From Euonymus europaeus (lineage: Eukaryota > Streptophyta > Magnoliopsida > Celastrales > Celastraceae): a DNA stretch of 64,000 nucleotides. Below, piece after piece: positions 1 to 8,513 of the stretch. The notes under the pieces were generated by a model that was not told the origin of the DNA, ran no database searches, and was given only the letters and a program-made list of their open reading frames with translations. Within the stretch, counting starts at the first letter, position 1; each line of letters begins with the position of its first letter. A program made the translations under genes and the position numbers. Location: contig OY756958.1 of assembly GCA_963580455.1 (NCBI GenBank), positions 8,382,501-8,446,500 of the forward strand, written 5' to 3'.

Positions 1-1
1 A

Positions 2-1369
2 CCTGGAAAGCTTCCTGGCCAAGTTGTTGTCAACCCTAAGATTAATGAACATGCTAAAGCAATCACTTTGAGGGGAGGGAAAACAATTGGAAAAATGAGC
101 GTGCCAGAAGAAGAGAAGAACCTTGACTCTGACAATATGATCAATCCAGACGTTCTAGATACAAATTCTTCTTGCAGCAGTGCTACTCCTTGCCAGGAAA
201 CGCCAGATCTTCAGGTTAACTCTAACCTTCCAAATTATATTTCTTCACATGCTCCTTTTCCTAGCAGATTGCAGAAGTCCAAGAAAGAAGATCCAATGCA
301 AGGAATCTTGGATACATTCAAGAAGGTGGAGATTAACATTCCTCTTTTAGATGCCATCAAACAAATGCCAAAATATGCAAAGTTCCTCAAGGATTTGTGC
401 ACAAATAAGAGGAAGTTCAAAGAGTTTGAAACGATTAAGGTTTCTGAGGAAGTTTCAGCTGTTCTACAAAGCAAACTCCCTCCCAAGCTAAAAGATCCGG
501 GCAGTTTTACTATCCCTTGTATCATTGGGGGTCACAGGTTTGAGAAAGCTCTTCTTGACTTAGGTGCATCTGTCAAACTAATGCCGTTTTCTGTTTTTGA
601 ATCTTTGAATATAGGGGAACTAAAGGCGACCTCTGTGAGCATCCAGTTGGCAGATAGATCAATCAAATACCCTAGGGGTATTCTAGAAGATGTCTTAGTC
701 AAAGTTGACGGATTAATCTTACCTGCTGATTTTCTAGTATTGGAGATGGAGCCAATTCCTTTGTCAGAAGTAAAATTAACCTTAATTCTTGGTCGTCCAT
801 TCATGGCCACAGCAGGTACCAAAATTGATGTTCAAAAGGGTACACTAACTATGAATGTGCAGGGACAAACGATTGAGTACAAGGTATTTGGAGCACTCAA
901 ATTACCAAGTGATGAACATTACTGTTTTCACTTAGATGCGTTAGATACAATTTGTCAACAGGTGTTCAATGAAAGTTGTGGTCGAGATATTGTGGACAAA
1001 GTTTTAATTCATGACTTTGGAACCATCGATGAGGATAAACAAGCTAGCAAAGTTTTAGCTCGCCTTGAAGCCTTACCTTCTTTAGGTATGTATATTTCTG
1101 CCTTTGAGCCTTTACCAGTGCCTAAGACAAAACTTGTACCATCTATTGTGCAGGCACCTCAATTGGAGTTGAAGGAACTACCAAAGCATTTGAAGTACGC
1201 GTATGTGGGTGAAGGAAGTACATTGCCAGTAATCATTGCGTCTGACCTCAGCAATGAAGAAGAAAAGAAATTGTTGAGAGTACTAAAAGAGCATAAAACT
1301 CAATCGGATGGAGTATTGCTGATATCAGAGGAATTAGTCCCTCTAGATGTATGCATCCGATACTGCTAG
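2..1369 (+). pseudogene. Athila gag C-terminus and aspartic protease, partial, frame-broken
   Basis: This frame is open from the left edge, so the ATG at 68 is internal and the real start lies outside. It holds the end of gag, then the retroviral-type aspartic protease that would process the polyprotein in virus-like particles. Numbered from the Met at 68, residues 1-60 are a variable acidic linker. Residues 92-110 are the conserved linker helix seen before Athila proteases (PLLDAIKQMPKYAKF). The catalytic motif DLGAS is at 164-168, where most retroviral proteases have DTG or DSG; DLG is usual in Athila. Residues 238-250 hold the ILGRPF-A-A segment that closes the protease fold. Similarity to Athila polyproteins ends near base 1300, where the frame slips by one base. 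The last roughly 23 residues before the stop at 1367-1369 are out of frame and meaningless. Athila gag-pol is normally one continuous frame, so this break probably inactivates the copy. Confidence 0.9.
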
Positions 1370-4074
1370 AGGAGGGAACAAAACCAACAAGAGATGCCCA
1401 ACGCAGACTTAACCCAATAATGAAGGAGGTGGTGCTAAAAGAAGTACTCAAATTGCTAGATGTTGGCATCATTTACCCTATCTCTGATAGCAAATGGGTT
1501 AGTCCGGTACAAGTGGTTCCTAAAAAATCTGGAGTTACAGTAGTCCTTAATGAAGATAATGAGTTGGTTCCCACGCGAGTTCAAACAGGATGGCGTGTTT
1601 GCATTGACTACAGAAAGCTTAATTCAGGTACTAGAAAAGATCATTTTCCACTACCTTTTATTGATCAAATGTTGGAACGTCTTGCAGGTCATAGCCATTA
1701 TTGTTTTCTTGATGGATATTCGGGCTACAATCAGATTGCAATAGCACCAGAAGATCAAGACAAGACGACATTTACTTGTCCATATGGTACATTTGCCTAC
1801 AGGCGCATGCCTTTTGGTCTTTGCAATGCTCCAGGTACTTTTCAAAGGTGTATGATGAGCATATTTTCAGATATGGTGGAGCAAATTATTGAGGTATTTA
1901 TGGATGATTTTAGTGTATTTGGTTCATCTTTTGATAAATGCCTTAATAACCTCGCTTTGGTCTTAGAAAGATGCCAAGAATGCAATCTAGTTTTAAACTG
2001 GGAAAAATGTCATTTTATGGTACAACAAGGAATTGTGCTTGGTCATATCATCTCTAGCAAGGGAATAGAAGTTGACAAAGCAAAAGTGGATCTGGTAAGT
2101 AATCTTCCACCTCCATCTACAGTTAAGGAAATAAGATCTTTCCTTGGACATGCAGGTTTCTACAGGAGGTTCATCAAGGATTTCTCCAAGATAGCTAAGC
2201 CATTGTGTAACTTACTATCCAAGGATGTGACATTTGAGTTTGATGAGACATGTTCGACAGCTTTTAACAAGCTTAAACTTCTTCTTACGTCAGCACCGAT
2301 CATGATGCCTCCCAATTGGAGCCTCCCTTTTGAACTAATGTGCGATGCTTCTGATTATGCTGTAGGAGCAGTTTTGGGACAACGAGTAAATAAAGTACCT
2401 CATGTTATCTACTATGCCAGTAGAACACTCAATGATGCCCAATTAAACTACTCCACTACAGAGAAGGAGCTCCTTTCTGTTATTTTTGCTTTAGAAAAAT
2501 TTCGTGCATATTTGATTGGTACTAAAGTAATTGTATTTTCTGACCATGCAGCTCTTAGGTACCTTCTTCAAAAGAAGGATGCAAAGCCTCGCTTGATTAG
2601 ATGGATTCTATTACTTCAAGAGTTTGATCTGGAGATTAAGGACAAAAAAGGATCCGAGAATGTAGTGGCCGATCACCTCAGCCGTTTGGTGAACAATTCA
2701 GTGACCGAAGAAGACTCTTTGCCTCTAAATGAGAATTTTCCTGATGAGCAATTATTATCTTTATCTATTTCTACACCATGGTATGCTGACATTGTCAATT
2801 ACCTTGTTACAGGTGATCTTCCAGGAAATGTGCCAAGAACTTACAAGGATAAGCTCGTGACAACATCAAAGTATTACATATGGGATGATCCATACCTTTT
2901 CAAATGGTGTTCTGACCAAATCATCAGACGGTGTGTGCCAGAATCAGAATTTCAATCCATACTCACGTTTTGTCACTCATATGCTTGTGGAGGACATTCT
3001 GGTCCAAAGAAGACAGCTTTGAAAGTATTGCAATGTGGATTTCATTGGCCGAGTTTGTTCAAAGATGCATATACTTTCTGCTCTACTTGTGATAGGTGTC
3101 AAAGGTTAGGTAATCTTTCATCTAGGAATCAGATGCCTTTATCACCTATTCTAATAGTTGAAATTTTTGATGTTTGGGGTATTGATTTCATGGGACCTTT
3201 TCCTTCATCTAAAGGTTATTTATATATCTTACTTGTTGTGGATTATGTTTCAAAATGGGTGGAAGCAGTTCCATCCAAGACTAATGATTCTCGAGTTGTT
3301 CTCAGATTCCTTAAAGAAAATATATTTGCAAGATTTGGAACACCCAGGGCGATCATTAGTGATGGAGGGTCCCATTTCAATAATAAACTTTTTGCAGCAC
3401 TATTGCAAAAGTACGGAGTCAAACATAAGGTGTCCACGCCATATCATCCACAGACAAGCGGACAAGCTGAAATCTGTAATAGGGAAATTAAGCAGATATT
3501 GGAGAAGACTGTGAGCTCCTCACGCAAGGATTGGTCTGATCGTCTCATGGATGCTCTATGGGCTTATCGTACAGCCTACAAAACTCCGATTGGAATGTCA
3601 CCATACAGGTTGGTTTTTGGCAAACCCTGCCACTTACCAGTCGAATTAGAGCACAAAGCATATTGGGCTATCAAACAGTACAATTTTGAGATGAAGGCTG
3701 CAGGAGAGCAACGAAAGTTGCGGTTGAGTGAGTTGGAAGAACTCCGAAATGAAGCCTATGAGAGCTCTAAAATATACAAGGAGAAGACCAAGGCCTATCA
3801 TGATAAAACCATTTTGAGAAAACATTTTGAACCTGGGCATAAAGTCTTATTATATAACTCACGCCTCCGACTATTCCCAGGTAAGCTCCGTTCACGATGG
3901 TATGGTCCATTCCTTATTACTCATGTTTTTTCACATGGTGCAGTGAATCTTCAACACCCACAGACGGGAAATATTTTTAAAGTGAATGGTCATCGTCTCA
4001 AGCACTATTTAGAGCCAGCAACAAAACATCTTGATGAGAATTTAAGGCTCTCTGATCCTGTTCCACTCACTTGA
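1351..4074 (+). CDS. pol: Athila pol: reverse transcriptase, RNase H, integrase
   Basis: A 907-residue open frame that copies element RNA into DNA and integrates it. The Met at 1351 is an internal polyprotein residue. Homology in this frame reaches upstream to about 1303, overlapping the previous frame, so this is not a natural start. Reverse transcriptase covers about residues 10-260: first catalytic Asp D121 ([10 protein letters not shown]), then the FMDD box at 183-186. RNase H covers about 325-445, with D332, E373, D398 and D441 as likely catalytic residues. The integrase zinc finger has H542, H549, C580 and C583. The DDE core has D612, D671 and E707. A GPF module lies at 852-854 in the C-terminal domain. 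All key residues are present and there is no internal stop. It would normally be made as part of gag-pol, and the break at about 1300 separates it from gag and protease. A chromodomain is not seen, as expected for Athila. Confidence 0.93.
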   Translation: MHPILLEEGTKPTRDAQRRLNPIMKEVVLKEVLKLLDVGIIYPISDSKWVSPVQVVPKKSGVTVVLNEDNELVPTRVQTGWRVCIDYRKLNSGTRKDHFPLPFIDQMLERLAGHSHYCFLDGYSGYNQIAIAPEDQDKTTFTCPYGTFAYRRMPFGLCNAPGTFQRCMMSIFSDMVEQIIEVFMDDFSVFGSSFDKCLNNLALVLERCQECNLVLNWEKCHFMVQQGIVLGHIISSKGIEVDKAKVDLVSNLPPPSTVKEIRSFLGHAGFYRRFIKDFSKIAKPLCNLLSKDVTFEFDETCSTAFNKLKLLLTSAPIMMPPNWSLPFELMCDASDYAVGAVLGQRVNKVPHVIYYASRTLNDAQLNYSTTEKELLSVIFALEKFRAYLIGTKVIVFSDHAALRYLLQKKDAKPRLIRWILLLQEFDLEIKDKKGSENVVADHLSRLVNNSVTEEDSLPLNENFPDEQLLSLSISTPWYADIVNYLVTGDLPGNVPRTYKDKLVTTSKYYIWDDPYLFKWCSDQIIRRCVPESEFQSILTFCHSYACGGHSGPKKTALKVLQCGFHWPSLFKDAYTFCSTCDRCQRLGNLSSRNQMPLSPILIVEIFDVWGIDFMGPFPSSKGYLYILLVVDYVSKWVEAVPSKTNDSRVVLRFLKENIFARFGTPRAIISDGGSHFNNKLFAALLQKYGVKHKVSTPYHPQTSGQAEICNREIKQILEKTVSSSRKDWSDRLMDALWAYRTAYKTPIGMSPYRLVFGKPCHLPVELEHKAYWAIKQYNFEMKAAGEQRKLRLSELEELRNEAYESSKIYKEKTKAYHDKTILRKHFEPGHKVLLYNSRLRLFPGKLRSRWYGPFLITHVFSHGAVNLQHPQTGNIFKVNGHRLKHYLEPATKHLDENLRLSDPVPLT

Positions 4075-4098
4075 TACGCTGTTCCGTCTGGCTGACGA

Positions 4099-4112
4099 CG
4101 CTAAATTTAGCG
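4099..4112. other. Perfect 14-bp palindrome after pol
   Basis: CGCTAAATTTAGCG is its own reverse complement. It lies 25 bases after the pol stop and about 5 bases before the GGGAGGCAACCC box. It could fold as an RNA hairpin or be a protein site. Its position in a conserved part of Athila elements makes a structural role possible but unproven. Confidence 0.6.
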
Positions 4113-4519
4113 CTTATGGGAGGCAACCCATATTTCTTTCTCATTATCTTTGTGTGTTCAATCAAACATTTAGTTCAGTTGCACATTTTCTTAGCATATT
4201 CACTTTTACTTTCACCTTGAGGTGGTCACTGTACACTTTTGTGTGCGTGGGGCTTGATTGCGCCCATATGTCTACGGTGTGAGCTTTCTCCACCAGCTTA
4301 ATGTGGTTTGGATCTTCAAATGTTTACTTATAGGGCAGCTGGGAGGGAGAGCATCTCATGACGGTATTGTCATTAGTATAAGACCTGAAGGTTTACATTT
4401 TGATCCTGTGGACAAAAGCTGTGGTCTCCTGATAGGCCGAAGGAAAGCACTCGATGGCGTTAGCACAGAAGTCACTAGAATGAGCCTCTGTTACCTTACT
4501 TGTGCATGTGCATTGGTTG

Positions 4520-4580
4520 AAAAAAAAAACAAAAAACAAAAAACAAAAAATATATATATATCTATTTATATTTATATATT
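4520..4580. repeat. Low-complexity A-rich tract and TA repeats
   Basis: Runs of A broken by single C residues lead into TATATATATA and further A/T-only sequence. Simple low-complexity DNA within the retrotransposon spacer. Confidence 0.85.
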
Positions 4581-4777
4581 TGGGATTGCTTCTGCAAAAT
4601 ATATTTTGATCGGGTAAGATAGTATGATATATTATGCTACTAATTGCATGTCTAGGGAAATTCTGTCTAAGGAGTTTGGTATTTAAGTGGACCACTGCGT
4701 CCCTCCAATCTTTCCTGGGAATTTCCCTGGTGTAATTAGTGATATAATTGTTTATATCTTCTTCACCAATGATCTAC

Positions 4778-4800
4778 AAAAAAAAAAAAAAAAAAAAAAA
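4778..4800 (+). repeat. Run of 23 A
   Basis: An uninterrupted homopolymer of 23 A directly before the leader of the env-like frame. It may be slippage-expanded. It also resembles a poly(A) tail joined to the start of another transcript leader, which is only a suggestion. Confidence 0.85.
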
Positions 4801-4802
4801 CG

Positions 4803-4811
4803 AAACCCTAA
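4803..4811 (+). promoter_or_regulatory. Telo-box in leader of env-like frame
   Basis: AAACCCTAA is the plant telo-box, a cis element common in promoters and 5' leaders of plant genes for translation and growth. It is followed by a pyrimidine-rich stretch typical of plant leaders and by the ATG at 4890. The motif match is exact. Function here is inferred. Confidence 0.45.
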
Positions 4812-4889
4812 TTGTTTTCTTCTCACACTCTGTTTATTCCTGATTTTCAACTTTCCCATTTCAGATCATCTCTCTTCCTCCGTCACAGT

Positions 4890-5873
4890 ATGTCGCGCAG
4901 CCCTCGTGATACCGTTGCGACGGTCGACTTGTTCGCCAGAGCTACGATCCTGCCAGAACGTCGAATCGATTCAAAAATCCTGAACGATTCTGCCAACCAC
5001 TGGGCCATGCGTTACCTCCGTGACCATTCTCTACTGTTCTTGGTCGATCCTGATACAAAAGACGAATTGCCGGTGTATCCTCACATCGTTCGCTCCTTTT
5101 ACCATACTCTTCTCAAGTTACCCCACTCTTCTGGCACTCCACCAGTGTATCAGGTTGACATCCCTGGTCTTCGGCTTCAATTCACGTCAGCGGATATTTG
5201 CAAGTGTTTAGGTTATCCACCTACCGCTGACGTCGCTGTAGGTTTTCAAGCGCCGATCTCTATTTCCCATCAAGAGATGATTGATGATATGTGTCACGGG
5301 CGACACGATCCGAATAATGCTGCTTCTACACGCCGCTCTTATTTGCCGTCCACGATGTGGATGCTTGATGATGCCATCCGAAGTAACCTTTGCCCCATTG
5401 GACACAGTCAACAACGCCAGGGTAACATACTTTCCGTCCTGTATTACATGTATCGTGGAGCCTAGTTTGATATTGGCCGGATTTACCTTGAGAGCATTCT
5501 TAAGGCGAAGACCCTTGTGGAGAAACAAAAAACCAAGGTCGGGAGATTATTTTTCCCGAGGCTCATCACGCGGTTGCTTTTCAGTATGGGCATTCTCCCA
5601 CCTCCCAGTCAGACAACTTCCAATTATCCGGTGACTGTTTTGGAGAACTCTACCTGGCGTCAGAGTACTAGCCACATGCTTTCCAGTGCTCGTCGACAAC
5701 GAACACCGCGACGTCCAATTTCTTTAACAATGGAAGCGTCTGACTCTTCTACTGTTGCACTACCTTCGACTGACCACATTCACGACATCTTATCCCGCCT
5801 ACATAGGTTGGAGGTTGGACAACAGCGGCTGGAACACATGCTGAATGTCCTCATGGACATGGTGCGGCGCTAA
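4890..5873 (+). pseudogene. Athila env-like / plant retrotransposon third frame, split by a stop
   Basis: The ATG at 4890 (MSRSPRD) opens a frame of 191 codons to a TAG at 5463-5465. The same frame then continues without another stop to the TAA at 5871-5873, 327 codons in all. Both halves resemble one protein: the family of plant retrotransposon proteins often labelled putative plant transposon protein, found as the env-like third frame of Athila-type elements. Recognisable parts are VYPHIVRSFYHTL, the IDDM-H-GRHDP segment, LPSTMWMLDDAI, and, after the stop, FPRLITRLL. The C-terminal 35 residues have a heptad-like pattern of hydrophobic residues suggesting a short coiled coil. I see no clear signal peptide or strong membrane anchor. 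Its biochemical role is unknown even in intact elements. The bases after the TAG do not resemble the CAR-YYA readthrough context, so it is more likely decay than programmed readthrough. An in-frame Met further upstream (4812) is less likely as the start, because it lies in the leader. Confidence 0.8.
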
Positions 5874-5979
5874 CCATCTTCTCCTTCCACCATTGTCCAA
5901 GCATCTTCCACCTCAGGTTGTATTTTTCTATCTTCTGTTTCTTTTCATTGCATTGCTTTTCCATACTTCGTCATTTTCA

Positions 5980-5993
5980 CATTGCGGACAATG
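5980..5993 (+). other. Short stem-loop CATTG-CGGA-CAATG
   Basis: Five-base arms CATTG and CAATG enclose CGGA. From memory, very similar CATTGAGGACAATG boxes recur downstream of the last frame of plant Athila-type elements, which suggests a conserved element. Its role is not established here. Confidence 0.5.
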
Positions 5994-6402
5994 TTTGGTT
6001 TAGGTTGCGGGTGGTGGCATATTTATGCAGTTTCATATGCAGTTTCATGATTTGGTACTGGTACAATTAGTTTGAGTCATTTTTTTTATCTGGATTAGTC
6101 GAAAGCAACTTTTAACACATTTGTTTTCCACCAATACTAAGCCTTGTGGTAAGATGGATGATAATGCATATGACTAAGACTATTTTCTGGTTCAAGCACA
6201 AATGAGTGGAGAGAAATGAGTAAACAACTTATGAACTTGCATTGATCTCTTGAAATGGATAATTGCTGTCAATGAACACCATTACATGGTTTGTGGAATG
6301 ATTGGATGGATGCTGAGGATGATATTGATCAATGTTTGAGAACAATGTTGTAATTTTGCTGGGCCTTTGTTTGAGATGTTCTATATTATGAATTCGAGAC
6401 AT

Positions 6403-6488
6403 AAAAAAAAAGAAAAAAAAGAAACAATGATGGAAAGGAAAAAAGAAAGAAAGAAAGAAGACAGAAAAAAAAAAAGAAAAAGAAAAAA
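6403..6488 (+). repeat. Purine-rich low-complexity tract
   Basis: About 86 bases almost entirely A and G, made of A-runs and AAAG units. Slippage-prone simple sequence in the 3' non-coding region. Confidence 0.8.
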
Positions 6489-6982
6489 TTGTTATGTGTA
6501 TTCGTCATTCGTCAGTAGATAAGTTTTTCTGTGATAAGGCCCTATTAGTTTGTCAATTGAACAAATGTTGATCAATGGAATGCCAAAGCAGGTTTGTGGT
6601 AAGACTGGTGGAAGTTCTTGACAGCTAATATACCTATCATTTGATCAATGTTTGTTTATTTGTTTGTCCTTAAATTGACTTTTCTTCTGAGTGCATATTT
6701 ATTTTCCAACTCCATGAGAGAAATTCATAGCCCATAAATCCTTCTATACCCTGTGAGAATATGGAGTTGAGGCTTTTACTTGGATAATTTGTTTGAGGTT
6801 ATATGCATTATGGATTGTGGTATGAAGGTTTTGGCTTAGCACACACACACAAGTGTTGGAAGTTGTGACTATACTAATCTGGATAGGAATTGTGATCTCT
6901 TACCTTTTGTTCTAGTATTATTACTTTCAATCATTTCTCATAACATTTTTATGCTTGAATTACTAGGGACTAGTAATAAGCT

Positions 6983-6991
6983 GTTGGGGGT
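6983..6991 (+). promoter_or_regulatory. Polypurine tract, plus-strand primer site
   Basis: GTTGGGGGT immediately precedes the proposed LTR start TGTGATAAGT. A G-rich tract directly against the LTR is where plus-strand DNA synthesis is primed in LTR retrotransposons. The tract is short and interrupted by T, so the exact extent is uncertain. Confidence 0.6.
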
Positions 6992-8513
6992 TGTGATAAG
7001 TGCTAGAATGTACGTTCTTAAAGTGATAAAATACTACCAAAGCAGTGCCAAGAAATTGTGCTTAAAAGCTGAATTTTCAAGATTATTGTACTTAAGATCT
7101 TCTTGGATGTTTTGCAGGTTAAGAGCTAGTAAGAGCTATCGGAATGAGATTTTATCTTCAGCAAATGTTAAGAGGACACTTCAAGCTTTGCAGGAGGTGC
7201 TGGTTCACAAAAATCAGAGTTCATTTGGGCCTCTAAAGGTTGCCTCGAAGTCAAGTTTGGAAGTTATATCCGAAGCAGAATTTCTGTTTGCAGACCAGAC
7301 CTTTAGAAGCCCATACCTTGAGGGTCTGATGTCCAAATTGAGTTATTCAAAAGCCCATAATTATCTAAACATTTGTATCTAAAATATTGATGAAGGGTTT
7401 GAGTTCATAATATTCTTCGTTTAGGCCCAGAATGTAGTTACAAGATTAGTGTGTAATTGGAAGTTGATGTCATTGATGATACCATTTCCATTCAAAGAGT
7501 GGACAATCCACCACACGAATTTGATGGACATTCCACCACCAAAAGATGACACTAGCTCCTCCACTATGTGCTCATTTTATCTATAAATAAAGAGGAGTAG
7601 GAGCTAGGAGGGGGAGCTTGGAGACAAGAAGGAAAGAAGGAGAAGGATTGGAAGCATAAAGAGGAGAAGCAAAAGAAGAAAACAAGGCTTGTGTTTGTAA
7701 TTATATTTTTATGTTTCATGTCTTATTTGGTTATGTATAACTAAACTCTTGTTAGTTAGGGCTTGTCTTGAAGCCCTAAGCATGCTTTCAATTTTATAAG
7801 TTGTGTGGATTTCAATTTCTACAAGCATGATGATTTTGATTTTTCCATGTTATGTGAGTTCTAGTATTGTGTTTCTTTGATTAGCTAACTTTGAAGCATG
7901 TATTAGAATTAATTGTTGTAGAACATAGTCAATTGCCTTGTTGAATATGTTCTTTCTTGCAACATATAATTCAGTTGAAAATGAATTATGAAAAATCAAT
8001 TCTTGAATACCTAAGTACAAATACCACGTATTAGGATTCTTGTGACATTCATATTCTCTTTACTCTTATTGGATTCTTGATTGTTGATTGATGCAAATGT
8101 CATGCTAGATTTCAATTAAGAATACACGTAATGAGGTAGACGCCATACACTTTACATGCAATTAAGAGAGAATCATACAACTTGAGTTTGACCATGACCT
8201 TGTTGTGAATGTTGTCATCATATGCTTGTTTAAATTGTTACTCTATTATTTCTTATAAATTGTTTGAATGTTTTGTGGTGGATAGTGAGTCTTAGCTATT
8301 GTTTTCATTAATTCTCATTCTTGTTCTTAACGTCAATTTCTTTGTCTTAATTTTTATCTATTGCAAGACTTAACCCCCTTGTATCAATTATATTCAGGTG
8401 TAAGATTGTATATCTATTAGCATCACTCCTTGTGGGATCGACTCTTACTTGTTCACTATATATATTAATTGTACATTTGTAGGTTATTTTAAATTGTTAC
8501 TAACGACATAACA
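6992..8513 (+). repeat. 3' LTR of the Athila-like element
   Basis: The proposed LTR is 1522 bp, starting TGTGAT and ending ATAACA, which gives the usual TG...CA termini and a 5 of 6 inverted match. It follows a polypurine-like tract. Inside are a TATA box (7582), an A/G-rich leader (about 7590-7690), and near the end the CCTTGTGGGATCGAC segment typical of the U5 end of Athila-type LTRs. The right boundary is fixed independently because satellite sequence begins at 8514. The left LTR is outside the window, so the boundaries cannot be checked by LTR-LTR comparison here. An open frame at 6951-7382 crosses the LTR start and is not a gene. Confidence 0.78.
7582..7589 (+). promoter_or_regulatory. 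TATA box of the 3' LTR
   Basis: TATAAATA lies in the middle of the LTR, followed by an A/G-rich stretch like plant retrotransposon leaders. It is the best core promoter candidate. In a 3' LTR it would drive transcription to the right, into the satellite array. Confidence 0.6.

Larger units (their letters stand above)
4075..4889 (+). other. Spacer between pol and env-like frame
   Basis: About 815 bases without a convincing gene. It begins with a 14-bp palindrome and the GGGAGGCAACCC box (about 4118-4129), both in the position where Athila elements carry a conserved post-pol sequence. Then come about 390 bases of unremarkable sequence, an A-rich tract running into TA repeats (about 4520-4580), another unremarkable stretch, and a run of 23 A (4778-4800). 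The last 90 bases are a pyrimidine-rich leader before the env-like start. A short open frame at 4258-4617 reads through the A-rich tract and looks random. Confidence 0.75.
5874..6982 (+). other. 3' non-coding region of the element
   Basis: About 1.1 kb between the env-like frame and the polypurine tract. It contains a small CATTG/CAATG stem-loop followed by a GGTTTAGGTTGCGGGTGG stretch near 5996-6014 that resembles the G-rich box Athila-type elements carry here, a purine-only tract (6403-6488) and a short AC repeat (6839-6850). No frame here shows protein similarity. Confidence 0.7.
1..8513 (+). mobile_element. Athila-lineage Ty3/gypsy LTR retrotransposon, 5' part outside window
   Basis: The order is gag end, protease, reverse transcriptase, RNase H, integrase, env-like frame, polypurine tract, 3' LTR. 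This matches the Athila lineage of plant Ty3/gypsy elements. Lineage-typical signs are the DLGAS protease motif (557-571), FMDD in the reverse transcriptase, the GGGAGGCAACCC box after pol, a third frame resembling plant env-like proteins, and a CATTG-CGGA-CAATG element before the 3' LTR. The copy looks defective, with a one-base frame break near 1300 and a TAG at 5463. Its right end lies inside a satellite monomer. The 5' LTR, primer-binding site and most of gag are to the left and cannot be judged. Lineage assignment is from motif recognition, not from a tree. Confidence 0.93.

Noticed and set aside
1550..3840. Several open frames of 64-118 codons overlapping pol in other frames
   Set aside because: Shadows of the well-supported polymerase and integrase frame.
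4258..4617. Open frame of 119 codons on the + strand
   Set aside because: Runs through an A-rich and TA low-complexity tract, has no protein similarity I recognise, and lies in the usual non-coding spacer.
5463..5465. Programmed readthrough of the TAG in the env-like frame
   Set aside because: The following bases do not match the CAR-YYA context known for plant readthrough.
6951..7382. Open frame of 143 codons on the + strand
   Set aside because: Crosses the polypurine tract and the LTR start, so it is not a gene unit.
8501..8508. LTR end at TAACGACA instead of 8513
   Set aside because: It also ends in CA, but would leave five bases that match neither LTR expectations nor satellite; 8513 fits both the terminal inverted match and the satellite start.
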